Source: Epiperipatus broadwayi
Taxonomy: Eukaryota > Onychophora > Udeonychophora > Euonychophora > Peripatidae
Direction: 5' to 3'
Assembly: GCA_028023455.1 (NCBI GenBank)
Contig: JAQFVV010006246.1
Span: 671,501 to 735,500 of the forward strand
Length of the DNA: 64,000 nt
Within the stretch, counting starts at the first letter, position 1. Each line of letters starts with the position of its first letter. Made by a program: the position numbers and the translations under genes. Shown here piece by piece: positions 47,301 to 62,545 of this stretch. The notes under the pieces are model-generated. The model had not been told where the DNA came from, did no database searches, and was given only the letters and a program-made list of their open reading frames with translations.

Positions 47301-47733
47301 GTTAGAGAGATGGAGAAATAGTATGGAGAGTAAAAAGAGTTTAAATATATATAGAAATAAACAGAATATTAGGTGTGAGTTAATTTATGATAATAGTAAG
47401 GAAAGTAGTTTATTGTTTAAGGCTCGAACGGGATCTTTAGCTACAAAAGAATATACATGTAAATGGAAAAATATGGGTGATTTATTTTGTAAATTATGTA
47501 AGGAAGGAATTGAAAATATTAGGCATTTGTTAATTGAATGTAAATGTTTGAAAACAGAAAGGGTACATATAATGAAGTTGTGGAAAAATAAATATGAAAA
47601 GAGTGATTATACAGAAAGTGAATTATTGGTTTTTATGCTGGGTTTGGGAAAAGATAAGGGGGATTTAGATATAAAGGTTATAGAGTTGACAAAAATTATG
47701 TTGTGGAAATGGGATAGAGCAGATTATGGGTAA
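44314..47733 (+). CDS. LINE ORF2: AP-type endonuclease and reverse transcriptase, 1139 aa
   Basis: It starts at ATG 44314. The frame is open further upstream across the end of ORF1, so the start could be earlier. Endonuclease (residues about 37-265): N44 in FLNMQGG, E73 in VVETHL, D177/N179 in IGDMNG, D230, and S257-D258-H259. Reverse transcriptase (about 480-780): GLDGW, NYRPIAVTS at 556-564, FIDIEKAYD with D628, LRQGCPMSP at about 685-693, and the catalytic FADD at 732-735. The thumb and connection region contains EMGWSSF, and a C-terminal C-x2-C-x8-H-x4-C motif lies at 1059-1076. It nicks target DNA and copies the element RNA by target-primed reverse transcription. No stop, frameshift or missing catalytic residue was seen. 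No RNase H domain is evident. The sense strand is strikingly poor in C. Confidence 0.9.
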   Translation: MEKEWVCKINGKKVIYKCNGEERIKRIYKRVVRKEEIVKIGFLNMQGGRKPEKWMELNKTIENEELEVLAVVETHLREEEEPILEQLVWQGVNRKEKEKRGGGIGVISKKYLNIVKCQEHLWFEIRLGRQEWMVAIVYIATGDSQIILEWNSNIYECLVKDIQSFKEKGKRIMVIGDMNGHIEEIDDVDNKNGQLLKNFCQKVNLSIGNLLNIYEGQYTWSRNNIFHTIDYVLVEKEGINKIRKIKVFDNEEKVCTSDHNFIVIEMVSNVMENRNKSRHNSERCGWRVNDKNKLEEYKIQVEEIMEEWVGDEYKDWCKEVEKVANRVLGENIEKNKSNKKIKISKSVKERKEACREYKCAIKNKESEKDINAKWDKYLEKKKLAKIDIYRERMKLNSKLLEDINKSGRDGSKKFWNYIKRRNVGERELVLLDDEGTECSSREDLERILNSYVMNIEKMLDVNDRILENMKEYSNGNISFSENELNEVEKKLKSGKARGLDGWAAEMVMNLGYRAKVKLLSCFNKMAQNRVFPSSWSNTRVRLLFKGKGKDHRKLNNYRPIAVTSVLYKVFSYMVASKVVKWMEGNNVVGEMQGGFRLDRHIGDSLFVVTQLMDMSRNADKQLYMSFIDIEKAYDRVNRNRLWISLANLGMDEALIDIIKKLYENNYYIYQLENIESIKVKNGVGLRQGCPMSPILFVLYLSEMERAIERLGRGIEIPLIGSKGVYILSGLFFADDIFLCAEKREDMEVMLRTCARVGKEMGIKFSEEKSNIMMVNTEEREDVEFLLGDIKLSVVNRYSYLGIILSNQKNYLDEWEKKLINEAKKRKGLIKKLTVFSYNKYDVARIIWKGVAVAGLTYGNDALYVSKKILDYLEKAQREVGRHALDAEVWTAREAIQGEMGWSSFHMRDAKSKMKMFGRLQFMDNKRIAKIVFNWVMSKGQVTRWVRKVMRYAKDLDKEFISVYLYKRWDDCVKRIIECYSNKEWDKRINLLIKTRELERWRNSMESKKSLNIYRNKQNIRCELIYDNSKESSLLFKARTGSLATKEYTCKWKNMGDLFCKLCKEGIENIRHLLIECKCLKTERVHIMKLWKNKYEKSDYTESELLVFMLGLGKDKGDLDIKVIELTKIMLWKWDRADYG

Positions 47734-47853
47734 ATTTAGAGTGGGGAATGTAAAAGAAAGTGGCTAACAGGTTTATCTGGGCATAATTGCTGAGATATTC
47801 TTGACTTCGTTTAAGGAGAAGCCATAATACATCACATCACATCACATCACATC
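47734..47853 (+). repeat. LINE 3' UTR with (CATCA)n tail
   Basis: About 95 bp of UTR, then four to five CATCA units (47830-47853). Short 3' microsatellite tails rather than poly(A) are usual in CR1/L2-type LINEs. The UTR just before it can form a small stem (CTTC...GAAG), the kind of structure the element RT may recognise. Confidence 0.75.
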
Positions 47854-52850
<4,997 letters not shown>

Positions 52851-53155
52851 TTTTTGTTAGAATTTTCCTCATAGTCATCTGGAGTGTCTACAACAATTCT
52901 TTTTAAAATGGGAGAGACAAGCAAATCCACCAGTTCATACTTATCTAAAAGTATTTATAATAACTCTTTTTGAAATGGTAGAAGCAAGCCAGTCAACGAA
53001 TTCAGCATTATCAGAAGTGTCAACAATAAATAAAATTAAAATTGAAGAAATAAGCAAGTCAATTAATCCATGTTTATCTTGAAAGTATCTGCAAGAGCTT
53101 TCTTTTTTTTATGGAGCAAAGACAAGCAGTCTGAAAATTCAAACTTAGGACATTT
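52851..53155 (-). pseudogene. Degenerate 22-residue repeat coding remnant
   Basis: On the minus strand, about five units of 66 bp encode related 22-residue segments: HGLIDLLISSILILFIVDT, AEFVDWLASTISKRVIINT and YELVDLLVSPILKRIVVDT, with more diverged units on either side. The common pattern is E-(L/F)-V-D-(L/W)-L-x-S-x-I-x-K-R-(I/V)-x-x-(D/N)-T. Stops and a frameshift interrupt the array. The 3-periodic spacing and conserved hydrophobic pattern suggest it once was protein-coding, perhaps a repeat protein exon. I recognise no family, and a coding-like minisatellite is the alternative. Confidence 0.4.
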
Positions 53156-55790
53156 ATAAGAAATGAAAGTAATCAGGTAACTATGAACTTTCCTTAACAG
53201 ATCTTTTATTATTGCTTATTAAAAGTAAACCTTAATTTATTGGTTAAAGCATTATTTTTTTTTCTTTGATACAGAAACATTAAAGGCTTGTTTATCGATA
53301 GTTATTCTCAATATCACATAACATAACACAAACACAGTTTAAATCTTTAAACCTAAATTTTCATTATTTTTTTATTATTATTATTTTTTATATTATATAT
53401 GTAGTATTTTTTTTATTGTTCTTCATTTGTTATGATAATGAGCAACCTATAAATATATGCATTTATAATGTGTTTTTTTTTATCTTGTTGCATATTAAAA
53501 TTGATATAATGTATTTTATTTTCTTTTGCTAAAAGGTTGCAAGAATATTTTTATATATGTAATTTATGTATTAATCTTTAATATAGGGGTATACATTTTA
53601 GACATATATGTTAACATTACCGAATGTGTGCATGTGTAACTGCTTATACAAACACATCAAAAGAATAGGTTATACATAATTAGTTTCGAATATGAGAAAT
53701 TATAAAGCAAGGCTTACATATGAATGGAAGTGAAATAAAACACAGGTTACATATGAAATTTATTTTTATGATATAATAAGTTAGGAAAGTCTTAAGTAAG
53801 CATTCCATGAAATATTTTTTTTTAAATGTCATTTTAAGCCAGCTTATTTTAAAATTATCCAAAATGACGAACTTGTATATAAAATTTTGTGTTAGTTTTG
53901 TATTGAATTAATGTAATAATAAGCCATTTATCTAATTAGTAAATTTGATTTTAAAGAAAGAAAGAGTAATAGTATTAATAAAAATATAATTATATATCTT
54001 AATTAGTTTCGAGTTCTTATTAAAAATATTGTTGTATTTTTCTTGTCTTAATTCTATTGTTTAAATGATCATCATCATCATCGCTCACATATATTAAGAA
54101 TCATCATTCATAAATATTGAGCAAGCATTCGCAAATATTAAGAAAGCGCTCGCAAAATGTTAAGTAAACTAGAATGTTGATTTATATTTAGGTATTTAAG
54201 AATTATGCTTGATAATAACCAAGTTTTAATAATGATAGTTCAACAATAGAAATCTAAAATTATGTTGTGTCCATGAGTTTTGATCACCCTCATCAAAGAT
54301 GGATATCATGTTATTGATTAAAACACCGTTTAAACATAGTACTGTACATGAGTTATGATCGCCATCATCATTAATAAATTATGATCATTAAATCTAATGT
54401 TTAACATAATTAATATATTGAGTAAATAAGGATTTGTGGAAAGTTGAATATCATGCATAGAGATTCGTGATGATCAGTCATCATCACTAGTATTATTGAA
54501 TCCTAGTTTTAACTATCAAAATATTTTAGTAAATAAACATAAACTTATATAAATGCTAGTGAATGTAATATTTAAATCCCATTTTGACAAGGGATGATTT
54601 TTAAAAATGCCTATAAGTTTATAAAGATAAATTTATTGTTGTGAGTTCATTATAAAGCTATGGTTGGGATCATCATCACTATTATTATCATTATTATTAT
54701 GATATTATTACCATCATCATTATTATTATCATCATCATTATTACCTTTAAATTGTAATAAATAATTAAGTTAAATAATCTAGTTAAATGGCCATCCATAT
54801 CAGTAATGGTCTTCACGATGCTTGTTTAGAAGCCATTAATAAGATTATACTTGTCTGTTCATCAATATACATAAAATGAGCTAGCAATGTCTATAAGAGC
54901 TCTTGATCTATATAAATTTTGGTGATATGGGGATCTTATGATTTTATTGACATGAGTAAAATATAAGTGTCATTTTTTTTCATTAGTCATCCAAGTCATG
55001 TGTGATAAAAATGTACCGGAATGAGTTTGAACTCAGTACACTCTAAACAAATATTTATCTAGATTTAAAACAATCTAGTGGTGCTCATGGAAAACATATG
55101 TACTTAGCTAAACTGAATAAAGAGTGATTTAATCCCTTTCCAACTTTATAATATTAACTTTATATATGATAATTTTATAAGTTGTCATGAATAGCACCAG
55201 TGTGTGTGTGTGTGACCATGAATGGTCTTATATAGTTGGAAAGAAGAATAGGAAGGATTCTTTGTTAAAAGAACCTAGTATTGGAGATAAGCGAAATGCA
55301 CTCCAGGAATCTCAAAGTGGGTAATTTTATTCAGATGCTATATTTAATATTATTTTTATTTGATGACAATGGCCAGTATGTTTTATTGTTCAAATGACTT
55401 CCCCAATATTTAAATATCATTAAATATTTAATGATGATAGTTTTAAATTTCACTGTTGTTATTTTAAGTACTGAGAAATGTGATAATTTATTTATTTCTT
55501 TACTGATGTGATAGAATTAATGTTTAGGATAGTTGCAATCGGGCTATAATGTTATATTTAGTTATTGAATTATAGCAACTATCATTTTATCATTCATCAA
55601 TATATAGATTATAAGCATAATAAATATATATTTTAATAATTAATAATTTCATCTATATATTTATAGTCGGTTACAAAATGGCAGCCTTTTTTCATTATTA
55701 CAGTAATTTTTCTTACTGTTACAAATGGCACAGATTGTAAGAATATTATAATAATGGATCATTTTCTGTCAATCTATATTTCTTTCTGTT
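53156..55790. other. AT-rich sequence with (ATC)/(ATT) microsatellites
   Basis: Trinucleotide runs near 54070-54085 and 54670-54745. No gene recognised. Confidence 0.5.
55010..55110. repeat. Structured repeat with CTAGATT hairpin, copy 2
   Basis: GTACCGG, GAGTTTGAACTC and GTACA followed by CTAGATTTAAAACAATCTAG, TGGTGCTC and GTACTTAG align with 50995-51110 in the same orientation. Confidence 0.5.
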
Positions 55791-55825
<35 letters not shown>

Positions 55826-55828
<3 letters not shown>

Positions 55829-56640
55829 AATGGTCATACTGTACATTCATGCAACAAAATCCAGGGTTTTAGCAAATCCTACCAAGGCTGATTGAAGTGA
55901 GGTTGTTGAGACCCTGAATCCAATCTCACCTCAATTAATTTACCAACACTCAAAGATTTACTACCTTATGGATGACATATATGAGGCCACACTAGTATTT
56001 TCTTAATTCACATGCCGGCAGTAGCACATCGGTGAAACACGAGACTATGATATAAATTGGCATGACCAAAGTATAGCTATAAAGGTATGACTTAACCAAT
56101 AGACATCATTAAATTTAGATTGTGATTCGTAACTATTCAAACAATAACTAATTACTAGTTAATAATCAATTAATGAATAATAAGCATTTAGACATTAAGC
56201 AGAGTTATATTTTAAACAAATTTAATAAAAGCAAAATTTAAGTAATAAAGCAAAATAAAATAAAACAATTGAATGACACAATTTTGTTTCACTCGCAGGT
56301 GATGATGATAGAATAAGTTACAGGCTGATTGAATTTATATATTTAGTATTGGGCCTCACTCGCAGGTGATGATTTATAAAGTTACATTTTGTTTAAATTT
56401 ACAGATTTAAGATTTGATCTCACTCGCAGGTGATGATGATTAAATAAAGCTACATTTTGTTTAAATTTACAGATTTAAGATTTGATCTCACTCGCAGGTG
56501 ATGATGACTAAATAAAGTTAGAGCATTACATTAAAATTCAATAATCAATAATCTAAGGACCCAGGTTCGAATACCATGCTAGTACTGTCACTGGTCAGGC
56601 CAGCAACACCTGAAGAAGAGGGGAAAAAATAACTCTCGAA
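55826..56640 (+). mobile_element. LTR-like element, family member iv (3' end uncertain)
   Basis: Begins TGTAATGGTCATAC directly after ATAT in a (TA)n tract, and continues with sequence aligned to the start of member iii (ATTCATGCAACAA against ATTCATTCAACAA). It has the shared box CTTATGGATGACATATATG at about 55965 and a following segment also aligned to member iii. A tandem array (56286-56525) lies inside. I cannot see the 3' terminus. About 56640 is where an unrelated repeat begins. Confidence 0.5.
56286..56525. repeat. Tandem array, four units of 65-68 bp
   Basis: Each unit starts with CACTCGCAGGTGATGATGA or a close variant, at about 56290, 56356, 56420 and 56488. Units 2 and 3 are nearly identical beyond that. 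The core includes an E-box (CAGGTG), which may be fortuitous. Confidence 0.85.
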
Positions 56641-56644
56641 ACAT

Positions 56645-56860
56645 TGTGCATATACTAACCTGTTTGCTGTGATATTATTAACAATTAGTGCATATACTAA
56701 CCTATTTGCTGTGATATTACTAACATTTGTTTGCTGTGATATTATTAACAGTTGAATGCATTTGGAATATTTAACTAAAATTAAACTTTTCTAAAGACAT
56801 TCAACGCACATATTAGATGGTGGAAATACTCCAATATAAAAATACAACTAAGACATATTA
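56645..56860. repeat. Repeat shared with 32395-32560, with internal triplication
   Basis: The segment TTTGCTGTGATATTATTAAC occurs three times with small changes. The downstream part (TATTAGATGGTGGAAATA, AAATACAACTAA) matches the repeat embedded in the RTE region. Confidence 0.6.
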
Positions 56861-58233
56861 AATATCAAATCAAATGGAGATAAATTATTATAACTTGGCT
56901 TAAATCAGATTTAATTATATTTTAAATTTTATCAAATCATGTTAAATCAGGCAAGATTTACAATACCAAATAAAAATACAAACTTTACATTTTAATTTTA
57001 GAATTAGCATTTGAAAGTTGAAATACATTAGTTTAAATTATATGCAATCAGTTTAAATTAGGCAATATTTGCGATACCAAATAATATTACAAAAGTTATA
57101 TTTTACTTTAAGAATTAATATTCGAAGGTTTGAAATACATTATTTAAAATTATATTGGCTATTTATAATAACTTGAGCTAGCTTTAATAGGTTATGAGAT
57201 TTAGTTTAAAGTTCATTTTAAAATTTCAGAAATGTTACCGGTTTAAGTTCTTTTCTCAAGCATGGTAATTCACGATCTTGAGCATGCTGTTACTTGTATC
57301 GGACATTGGTCATCCTGTTCTCCATACTGTAGACTCCTCTACAGGCTATGGAGAGCCAGTATTTCTGTACTTAGCCAATCATTTTCATTTTTAACAATTT
57401 TAGCACTCTGTTTAATAATAATTCAGCCTTCCTTACAAAATGGCTGTAACAGCACTTATACTCTTTCAGCCCCCTCTCTTTTTACTTTAGTCACATGTAT
57501 TTTCTTTGTTAACTACCTGTAATAAAGTGAAAACCAAAATCACATGTTAGTTTACTACATTTTGACAAACCATTGACTCCCACTGATATCGACTTGTGTA
57601 CCAGCTTTGGTCAATTTAATTTCTTTCACCTTACTTTAAAATCTATTTTTATTTTTAACTTTATAAATAAGTCAAAATATAGCGAGATGAATCAATTTTA
57701 TTATCCCTTTATGAAAACAAATCTGAAACTTAATACGTTTATGAAATCTAGCAAAGCTTTATTATACATGTGTAACACGTAAACAGAATTTAACTATATA
57801 TGCAGGAATATAATTTCAAATATTATTTATAAAATTATTTAACAATATTATATTTATAAAACTAATTAAATAAAGAAAACTTATAATGTTAAATCTGTCA
57901 TACTATTTCTTTTCTGCACATACATATATCTTGGTTACACATACATCAAGATTTACCTTTATTTAGTAAACAGTAATATATATGTGCACATATGAGTTGA
58001 TTTATTTTTTTATATACATACGCTTTCCACGTTGTATGCTATAATATACACACACATACATAACTATGATTATTACTCTTAAAATTAGCCTGATATATGA
58101 GGACTTGGGTATATAGGTATCTAAATAAAAGTACTACTATAGCATATAGTAAGTGAAACAGTAGGATAGACATATCTGACTGTTTCAATATATATACTAC
58201 AAATACAGGTCTGTATTTCTTCAAAATACTATA
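56861..58233. other. AT-rich sequence with no convincing gene
   Basis: An 86-residue ORF at 57262-57522 has a hydrophobic second half and a WSSCSPYC string but no intron signals or homologue I recognise. The rest is non-coding AT-rich sequence. Confidence 0.4.
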
Positions 58234-58985
58234 TGTAAACTTATAAATAAATATTAGAAAATACTGTAATTAAAATTTGTTAAAAAAAAACAAAAAAATA
58301 TAAACATCACTTAGGAGCACTTTCAAATTACCCTTGTAGTCTTTGTCAACTAATACTTTGAAAGATCAACTTTCCCATAATTCTGTGATCTTAACATTTT
58401 CTGCTTGTCTATTGATTAAGTCTTGCTTGTATTTATATATTAAATAGCTTCCTTAATTTTTCCTTTATTATTATTTCTTTCAGTTTGCAATATTTTTACA
58501 TTATTATAATTGAAATCAAAACCATATATACATGATTTATTATGGTCATAAAAAACAGAAGCTGATAAATTATTATTATCTTTAGAATTTTGTTTCATAT
58601 TTTGAACTCTTTTAATTAACAACAAGTGCTCTTTTGTTCTTTTCTCCAATATGCATCTTGACTCACATCCATTTATAAATGATACAATTTTTATTTGTAA
58701 ATAAGGTTTTATCTTTATAGTTATTTATTTATTTAATGTAGGTGGTGCATAAAATGCAATGTCACATATACCTTTATAAATTTTCCTTATGAAAACTTTC
58801 CTGTTGATTTGAAATATATGGTATTGATATCCTAATTTTATTATCAGATGAATTAACATTATTATTAATCTTATTTTTATTTTTGCATTTATATTTCGAA
58901 TTAAAATTTTTAATAGTATAATAAATATGATTACAATTATATCCAACATTTAACAATTCATTAGAATACATTTCAATATTTTTGC
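58234..58985 (-). pseudogene. Penelope-like element fragment, left arm of a palindrome
   Basis: On the minus strand, 58774-58971 encodes LLNVGYNCNHIYYTIKNF and SSDNKIRISIPYIS, resembling the stretch after the reverse transcriptase palm in Penelope-like elements. Then 58440-58649 encodes KRTKEHLLLIKRVQ and DFNYNNVKILQTER, ending KIKEAI, resembling the GIY-YIG nuclease C-terminal part ('.F....ILA.E.N...R...EA..I'). The arm continues as 3' non-coding sequence to 58234. The reading frame is broken between the two parts. It is the uninterrupted counterpart of the right arm and shows the empty site of the LTR-like insertion. Confidence 0.6.
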
Positions 58986-59009
58986 TTTTATCTGATATTT
59001 TTATCCAAT

Positions 59010-59417
59010 ATTTTTACCTTTATTGAAATATATTCTAATAAATTGTTAAATGTTGGATATAATTATGATCATATTTATTATGCTATTAAAAATTTTAATT
59101 TGAATTATAAATATAAAAATAAAAATAAAACTAATAATGATGTTAATTCTTCTGATAATAAAATTTGGATATCAATACCATATATTTTGATTGTAAAGAT
59201 AAAACCTTATTTACAAATAAAAATTGTATCATTTATAAATGAATATGTAGGTGTGGTAGGAGATAAATAGGTCAGTTGATATGCACATTGGAAAAAGCAA
59301 CAAAAAAGTATTTGTTATTATTAAAAAGAGTTCAAAATACGAAACAAAATTCTAAAGATAATGATAATTTATCAGCTTCTGTTTTTCATGACCATGATAA
59401 ATCATATATATATATAT
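59010..59417 (+). pseudogene. Penelope-like element fragment, right arm, first part
   Basis: A plus-strand mirror copy: 59043-59270 has MLNVGYNYDHIYYAIKNF and SSDNKIWISIPYI, and 59276-59412 has KKYLLLLKRVQN and LSASVFHDHDKSYIY, then the LTR-like element begins. The sequence resumes at 62256. The arms are separated by about 25-40 bp around 58990-59020 and point away from each other. Confidence 0.6.
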
Positions 59418-62255
59418 TGTGCTGGTCAAAATCATGTATTCATTCAACAAGACCAATAATCCAAGCAAAAGTACCTTGAATCCAACCATGCACAAGATAC
59501 ATATGTCAGGACAAGGATGAATCCTAACCTATTTGCCTAAACTATTGCCTCTCTGACTAATGGATAACGTTTGTGAGGACACTAGCAGTGCTTGGTTTTA
59601 TTCCGTCCCAGCTGGAGGTCATGGTTCACATAGAGACTCAAAATAATAAAAGGGTTTATATGAAAATTTAATGATTTAATGGATTCTGATGATTGCAGAA
59701 TGGTACAGATATGATTTGATCAATTACTAATGGTTTAAACCATAATAATGATAATTTTTTCTGGCAACATTATAAAAAAGTGAATTTAAATCAAGGAAAT
59801 ATTTAAATAAATAGAGTAATTAACCTTAGAGATTGGGAGTGATGACAAACTAAGCTTATTTAAAATAACAATATTATAGGAATTTATTAAGGAATTTAGT
59901 ACAAAATAAATAGTCTTTGTTTATACAACTTGGTGATTTTCTTTAATTCGTTTTGATGCGGCTTTGACAAACAATGTAAAAGTTTGTTAATTGGTCGGTT
60001 TGCTAAATAAAGATATAAAATGATGAAGAAGGCAATATGCTATTATAGATTACAACAAAAATAAATGAGGTCTATTATGAAACTCTGGGTGGCTTTGCTA
60101 AATGAAATTCCTGATATGTACAGGTAGATAAAAGAAATGTTGGCCTTCCAGCCAAAGCATGTCTCTGAATAATAATAAAATATTTTTGGTGTGCTGGACT
60201 TCCCATACACATCTTAAATGGCAATGCCTGAAAATGGATCCCTTGGTATGAACTACTTCTACTTTGAGGGAGTGTGAAAGATTGGATTGGTCATAGTTAA
60301 ATTTTCGAAGGTCCTGATGAGTAAGTAGCAAAGCAAAATAATAAATGAATGGTTGTAGCTATAAAAACATTAATGCCTTAGACATATATATATATATAGA
60401 TAGTGTATCACTAATAAAATTAATAACTTAATTCCTGATTAAAATAATCGGCTCCCTAACACGATGGAAAGTCCCAGAGGCCTTAGGCAATTACTGAACG
60501 GATCATAAAACATAATATAAAAAAAGGAAGTCAAGAATTAAAATTTAAAATATAAGTTGTTTTTCACACTTTAAAAATATTTCATTTATCAATAAAGTTA
60601 TTAAATAGTTTATGAAAGATTACAAAATAAGACTTTTAATTACCATAGACAAGGCATTGAATATCAAACTCACTTCTGATGAAGTTTGACAATATAAAGC
60701 ATAATAAATTATACATCATTTTTTTTACTATTTTTGACAAATAAAAATATATATGTATGAAACCTATACTGACAAAATGCTATAATAGATTTTACTTAAT
60801 TGATTCACTAAAATTCTTTATTCTTTCAGAAATAATTACAGGGCTATTTTAAATGGGAGGCAATAGTAAGATACTTTTAAAATAAATCATTCAAAATAAA
60901 TTTTTTATACAAAACTAAATGAGCTTTCTATTAATTAATTTATGGGAAGTAAGTCTCCTGTAATGATTTTGACTGGAAAAATAAGAGGGAGAGAATTTAA
61001 AGTTAATAGCTCATTGAATTTTGTACTTGGAAATTTTAGTAAATCAAATATTCTAAATAAACCAACAAAAATTAATTTAATTTGCCGCATCAAAATAATG
61101 TAAGATTTTATTAGAATTGATATTTTAAATTTAATAAAATTAAAAGACGCATTTTCAACCAAGCCATATAAACATCACACAGATATATAAAATATAAATT
61201 AGTATTGATTTGGAAAACAAGTAAAATGGAATCAATGGCTTGCGGCAAATTGGACGTTACCTCAAAATCAATCAGTAGGCATTCCATGGCTTGAAACAGG
61301 CAGTTAATACAGTCAGATCATTTCAGGCTTCCTTGACACAGACAGTCTCTGGCTAGATGTTTAAAGCACTGGAAGGCATGGATGGGCTGGTGGGACAGAG
61401 CTCTGGAAAGCAAGGGTTGATCTTTTTAGCCAGTCATTCTTTAATCATGATGTATTGATTCCAAACTACACTCTTCAGTGAACCATTCTCAATAAAACTC
61501 AATAATAATCCTTATCAAATTTTCCACTATTTATGTGTTCTGATCTTTATCTATAGGATTGAATCTACAGTGACAACTGCCAATATCAATCACTCTAACT
61601 GTTTCTCTGAGGTTGGTGCCAGCTTTGGAGGGAAAATCTATAACTCTGCATGAACATGCCCCAAGGGTTTGATTTGTTAATTAAAAAAAACAACAATAAG
61701 CATATTAAGTTTATCAGTCATTGAACTAACAAAATCTATTTAATTAAGGTTTAGATTAACAAAAATGTAGATTTTATTCAGAAAAATTTTAGGAATTTGG
61801 TACAATGACTTTCAAACATATTTGACATAAACTTAAGCAGAAATTTCCAAAACATTTCTTACAAATATTACATTGTTGAAATGATTTACTCTCTAATGTA
61901 CATTGATTAAAAGATAAATATAAAATGTTACCAACTCATTAATTGAAGAAAAATGAACTTTAATAAAGAATTTGAAATATTTGTAACATTTTATAGATAT
62001 CTAGGATTCAATTCAATTTAATAAAATAAACACAATATACATTTTTTACAAATACAAAATAAATAAACTATCATAAAAAGGTTAGTTTTAATTATAAAAT
62101 AAAATTAATGAAATGTAAAAGATTATAATATTAAAAATATACTTCCACCTATTATGAGATGGGTGTCTGTTAATATAAGATTGTTTAAACCCATACTAGT
62201 GCTGATGACATTGGCACTAGGTGAAGTGGAAATATGTACTATATTTCCAGCTTCA
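59418..62255 (+). mobile_element. LTR-like element, 2838 bp, ATAT target-site duplication (member iii)
   Basis: Starts TGTGCTGGTC and ends TTTCCAGCTTCA, flanked by ATAT at 59414-59417 and 62256-62259. It interrupts the Penelope-like frame exactly between the codons for KSYIY and GFDFNY, and the uninterrupted left arm supplies the empty site (TGTATATATGGTTTTG). Its first about 170 bp and last about 700 bp match member i. The middle is absent from member i. I see no gag, pol or transposase. A 77-residue minus-strand ORF (60098-60331) is unrecognised. A long solo LTR or non-autonomous element is the best reading. Confidence 0.75.
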
Positions 62256-62545
62256 ATATATGGTTTTGATTTCAATTATAACAACATAAAAATATTGCAA
62301 ACTGAAAGAAAGAAATAATAGTAAAGAAAAATTAAGAAAGCTATGTTGATAAATAAATACAAGCAAGACTTAATCAATAGGCAGGCAGCAAATGTTAAGA
62401 TCATGGAATTATGAGAAAGTTGACCGTTCAAAGTTTTAGTTGACAAAGACTACAAGGATAGTTGAAAATGCTCCTAAGCTATATTTTTTGTTCTTTTTAA
62501 CAAATTTTAATTACTGTATTTTCTAATATGTATTTATAAGTTTAC
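62256..62545 (+). pseudogene. Penelope-like element fragment, right arm, second part
   Basis: Continues the right arm after the insertion: GGTTTTGATTTCAATTATAA encodes GFDFNY as in the left arm, then ILQTER and the 3' non-coding sequence, matching 58234-58500 in inverted orientation. It ends at a (CA)n/(TA)n tract (about 62546-62578). Confidence 0.65.

Larger units (their letters stand above)
42904..47853 (+). mobile_element. CR1-group LINE, apparently near-intact
   Basis: A complete-looking non-LTR retrotransposon of about 4.95 kb: two 5' monomers, ORF1 with PHD finger, coiled coil and esterase, ORF2 with endonuclease, reverse transcriptase and a C-terminal zinc motif, a short 3' UTR, and a (CATCA)n tail. 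Esterase-bearing ORF1s with PHD-like fingers are known from CR1/L2-group elements, which supports the placement. ORF2 is uninterrupted over 1139 codons, in contrast with every other element in the window, so this is probably the youngest. I could not find an unambiguous target-site duplication. Confidence 0.8.

Noticed and set aside
47830-47853. (CATCA)n as a telomere-like or independent microsatellite
   Set aside because: Its position directly after the LINE 3' UTR is better explained as the element's 3' tail.
56286-56525. Possible CRISPR array
   Set aside because: The units are nearly identical throughout in the middle of the array, with no unique spacers, and the sequence is eukaryotic.
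57262-57522. 86-residue ORF with WSSCSPYC, resembling a thrombospondin type-1 start
   Set aside because: Only one short string fits. The following residues are hydrophobic with no further conserved cysteines, and no splice sites support an exon.
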